Assembly (NCBI GenBank): GCA_025350385.1
Contig: JANXXZ010000125.1
Span: 1 to 6,428, forward strand
Reading direction: 5' to 3'
Source of the DNA: Bacteroidales bacterium
Lineage (GTDB): Bacteria; Bacteroidota; Bacteroidia; Bacteroidales; UBA4417
DNA length: 6,428 bases
Shown here piece by piece: positions 5,285 to 6,428 of this stretch; position 1 is the first letter of the stretch; each line of letters begins with the position of its first letter. The notes below the pieces were generated by a model. The model saw only the letters and a list, made by a program, of their open reading frames with translations, did no database searches and was not told the DNA's origin. Position numbers and translations under genes: made by a program.

Positions 5285-6361
5285 ATGGATTTTAAAGACC
5301 AAATCAAACAGATTAGTGATAGAGTAACTAAGCTAAAAGACCAGGTAACTACAGAAGAAGCAACAAAGAATGCATTCGTAATGCCATTCTTGCAAAGTTT
5401 GGGTTATGATGTATTTAATCCAATGGAAGTTGTCCCAGAATTTATATCTGATATTGGACTGAAAAAGGGTGAAAAAATTGACTATGCTATCTTTCGTGAT
5501 GGCAAACCAACAATTTTAATAGAATGCAAACATTGGGGACAAAACCTTAGTATTCATGATGGGCAACTTTTGAGGTATTTTCATGTATCTAAAGCAAGAT
5601 TTGGAATACTCACCAACGGTATAATATATCGGTTCTATTCTGATTTGGTAGCACCAAATAAAATGGATGAAAAACCATTTTTAGAATTTAATATAACCGA
5701 AATTAAAGATAATCAGATTGAAGAACTAAAGAAGTTTCACAAATCATATTATGATGTAGAAAGCATTATTAATACTGCATCTGAATTAAAATATACTATA
5801 GAATTAAAAAACATTCTTACTCAGGAATTAAATAACCCTTCACCTGAATTTGTTAAGCATTTTGCCAAGCAAGTATATACAAGTGTTATTACAGCCAAAG
5901 TCTTAGAACAATTTACCAACCTAACTAAGAAATCTATTCAACAATATACAAGTGATTTAATTACCGAAAGATTTCAAACAGCTTTAACTATAGAAAAAGT
6001 AGCAGATAAAGAAGCAAATGCAACAAATTCTGTTCCTGCTGTTGAAGCACCAGCTGAAACAGTAAATAAGATAGTCACTACAGAGGTGGAAATTGAAGCA
6101 TATATGATTGTGAAGTCAATATTAAGACAAAAGATTTTAGCTTCAAGAATCCACTATAGAGATGCACAATCATATTTTGCAATACTGTTAGATGATAATA
6201 ATAGGAAATCAATTTGTAGATTATATCTTCATAATGAGAAAAAATATATTGGTATTTTTGATGAGCAGAAGAAGGAAATAAGAAATGAATTAGCATCACT
6301 TGATGATATTTACAAGTTTTCAGAAGCTTTAATTAAAACAACGGAAGCTTTTGATAAATAA
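5285..6361 (+). CDS. Solitary HsdR-N-like PD-(D/E)xK nuclease-domain protein, 358 aa
   Basis: Residues 21-135 match the N-terminal nuclease domain of type I restriction HsdR subunits. They run from TEEATKNAFVMPFLQSLGYD, through the catalytic pattern D66 (KIDYAIF) and E80-C-K82 (ILIECKHWG), to Q94-LLR-Y98, a QxxxY motif as in RecB/AddB-type nucleases, and then ILTNGIIYRFYSD. All core residues are present, so it is probably active or at least DNA-binding. Residues 140-235 are helical, 238-262 form a low-complexity linker (EANATNSV, then PAVEAPAETV), and 265-355 form a second domain (EVEIEAYMIVKSIL, RDAQSYFAILLDD) usual in this stand-alone family. At 358 aa it lacks the helicase motor of HsdR (around 1,000 aa), and no HsdM or HsdS is visible. 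The ATG at 5285 is fixed by an in-frame TGA at 5270. The gene is much more AT-rich than its neighbours, which suggests transfer. A role in phage defence is possible but unproven. Confidence 0.88.
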   Translation: MDFKDQIKQISDRVTKLKDQVTTEEATKNAFVMPFLQSLGYDVFNPMEVVPEFISDIGLKKGEKIDYAIFRDGKPTILIECKHWGQNLSIHDGQLLRYFHVSKARFGILTNGIIYRFYSDLVAPNKMDEKPFLEFNITEIKDNQIEELKKFHKSYYDVESIINTASELKYTIELKNILTQELNNPSPEFVKHFAKQVYTSVITAKVLEQFTNLTKKSIQQYTSDLITERFQTALTIEKVADKEANATNSVPAVEAPAETVNKIVTTEVEIEAYMIVKSILRQKILASRIHYRDAQSYFAILLDDNNRKSICRLYLHNEKKYIGIFDEQKKEIRNELASLDDIYKFSEALIKTTEAFDK

Positions 6362-6393
6362 GATTGAATATATTATCTAATAGATTGAATATA
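6361..6393. repeat. Short direct repeat just after the nuclease-like gene
   Basis: AGATTGAATATA occurs at 6361-6372 and again at 6382-6393, a 21-base period. The first copy begins on the last base of the TAA stop. The DNA is very AT-rich, so chance or slippage duplication is plausible. No hairpin terminator is visible between the stop and the window end. Confidence 0.45.
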
Positions 6394-6428
6394 AACATAA
6401 TAGTAGAATTTATTTTAGCCCTTTACTT

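Overview
The window looks like chromosomal DNA of a member of the Bacteroidota. The evidence is the general style of the proteins (a TPR protein with a signal peptide, a short four-helix membrane protein of a type I associate with this phylum, and a protein with a possible DNA-binding N-terminus), the near absence of Shine-Dalgarno sequences, and three TAnnTTTG-type -7 elements in front of genes. There is no rRNA, tRNA, CRISPR array or insertion sequence. The assignment is an inference, and no species can be named.

Layout. Positions 59-2330 hold a minus-strand run of three ancestral genes: a small four-helix membrane protein (1980-2330), a secreted TPR protein (815-1918) and a hypothetical protein with an N-terminal signal and two further membrane segments (59-706). 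The TPR gene is split by one in-frame TAG at 1538-1540, so it now reads as two ORFs. A 400-base divergent intergenic region (2331-2730) separates this run from a plus-strand pair. It contains two related palindromic repeats, a -7 element facing each way, and an imperfect long inverted repeat that would fold as a structured leader.

The plus-strand pair (2731-3657 and 3650-4294) overlaps by 8 bases and is probably translationally coupled. The first protein has a cytoplasmic domain resembling a DNA-binding or adaptor domain, one membrane helix, and an extracytoplasmic beta-rich part. The second is a small exported protein, possibly a lipoprotein. I do not recognise a named system here. This is the part of the window most likely to be an undescribed functional unit.

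Convergent to it is tag, DNA-3-methyladenine glycosylase I (4353-4958, or to 5009 from an upstream start), with all four zinc ligands present. Beyond about position 5040 the DNA becomes much more AT-rich. This segment carries a solitary nuclease-like protein (5285-6361) with an HsdR-N-type PD-(D/E)xK domain. Its base composition (about 20-38% GC in three sampled 60-base lines, against 60% in one line of tag) suggests horizontal acquisition. The window ends 67 bases after it, so any restriction or defence partners cannot be seen.
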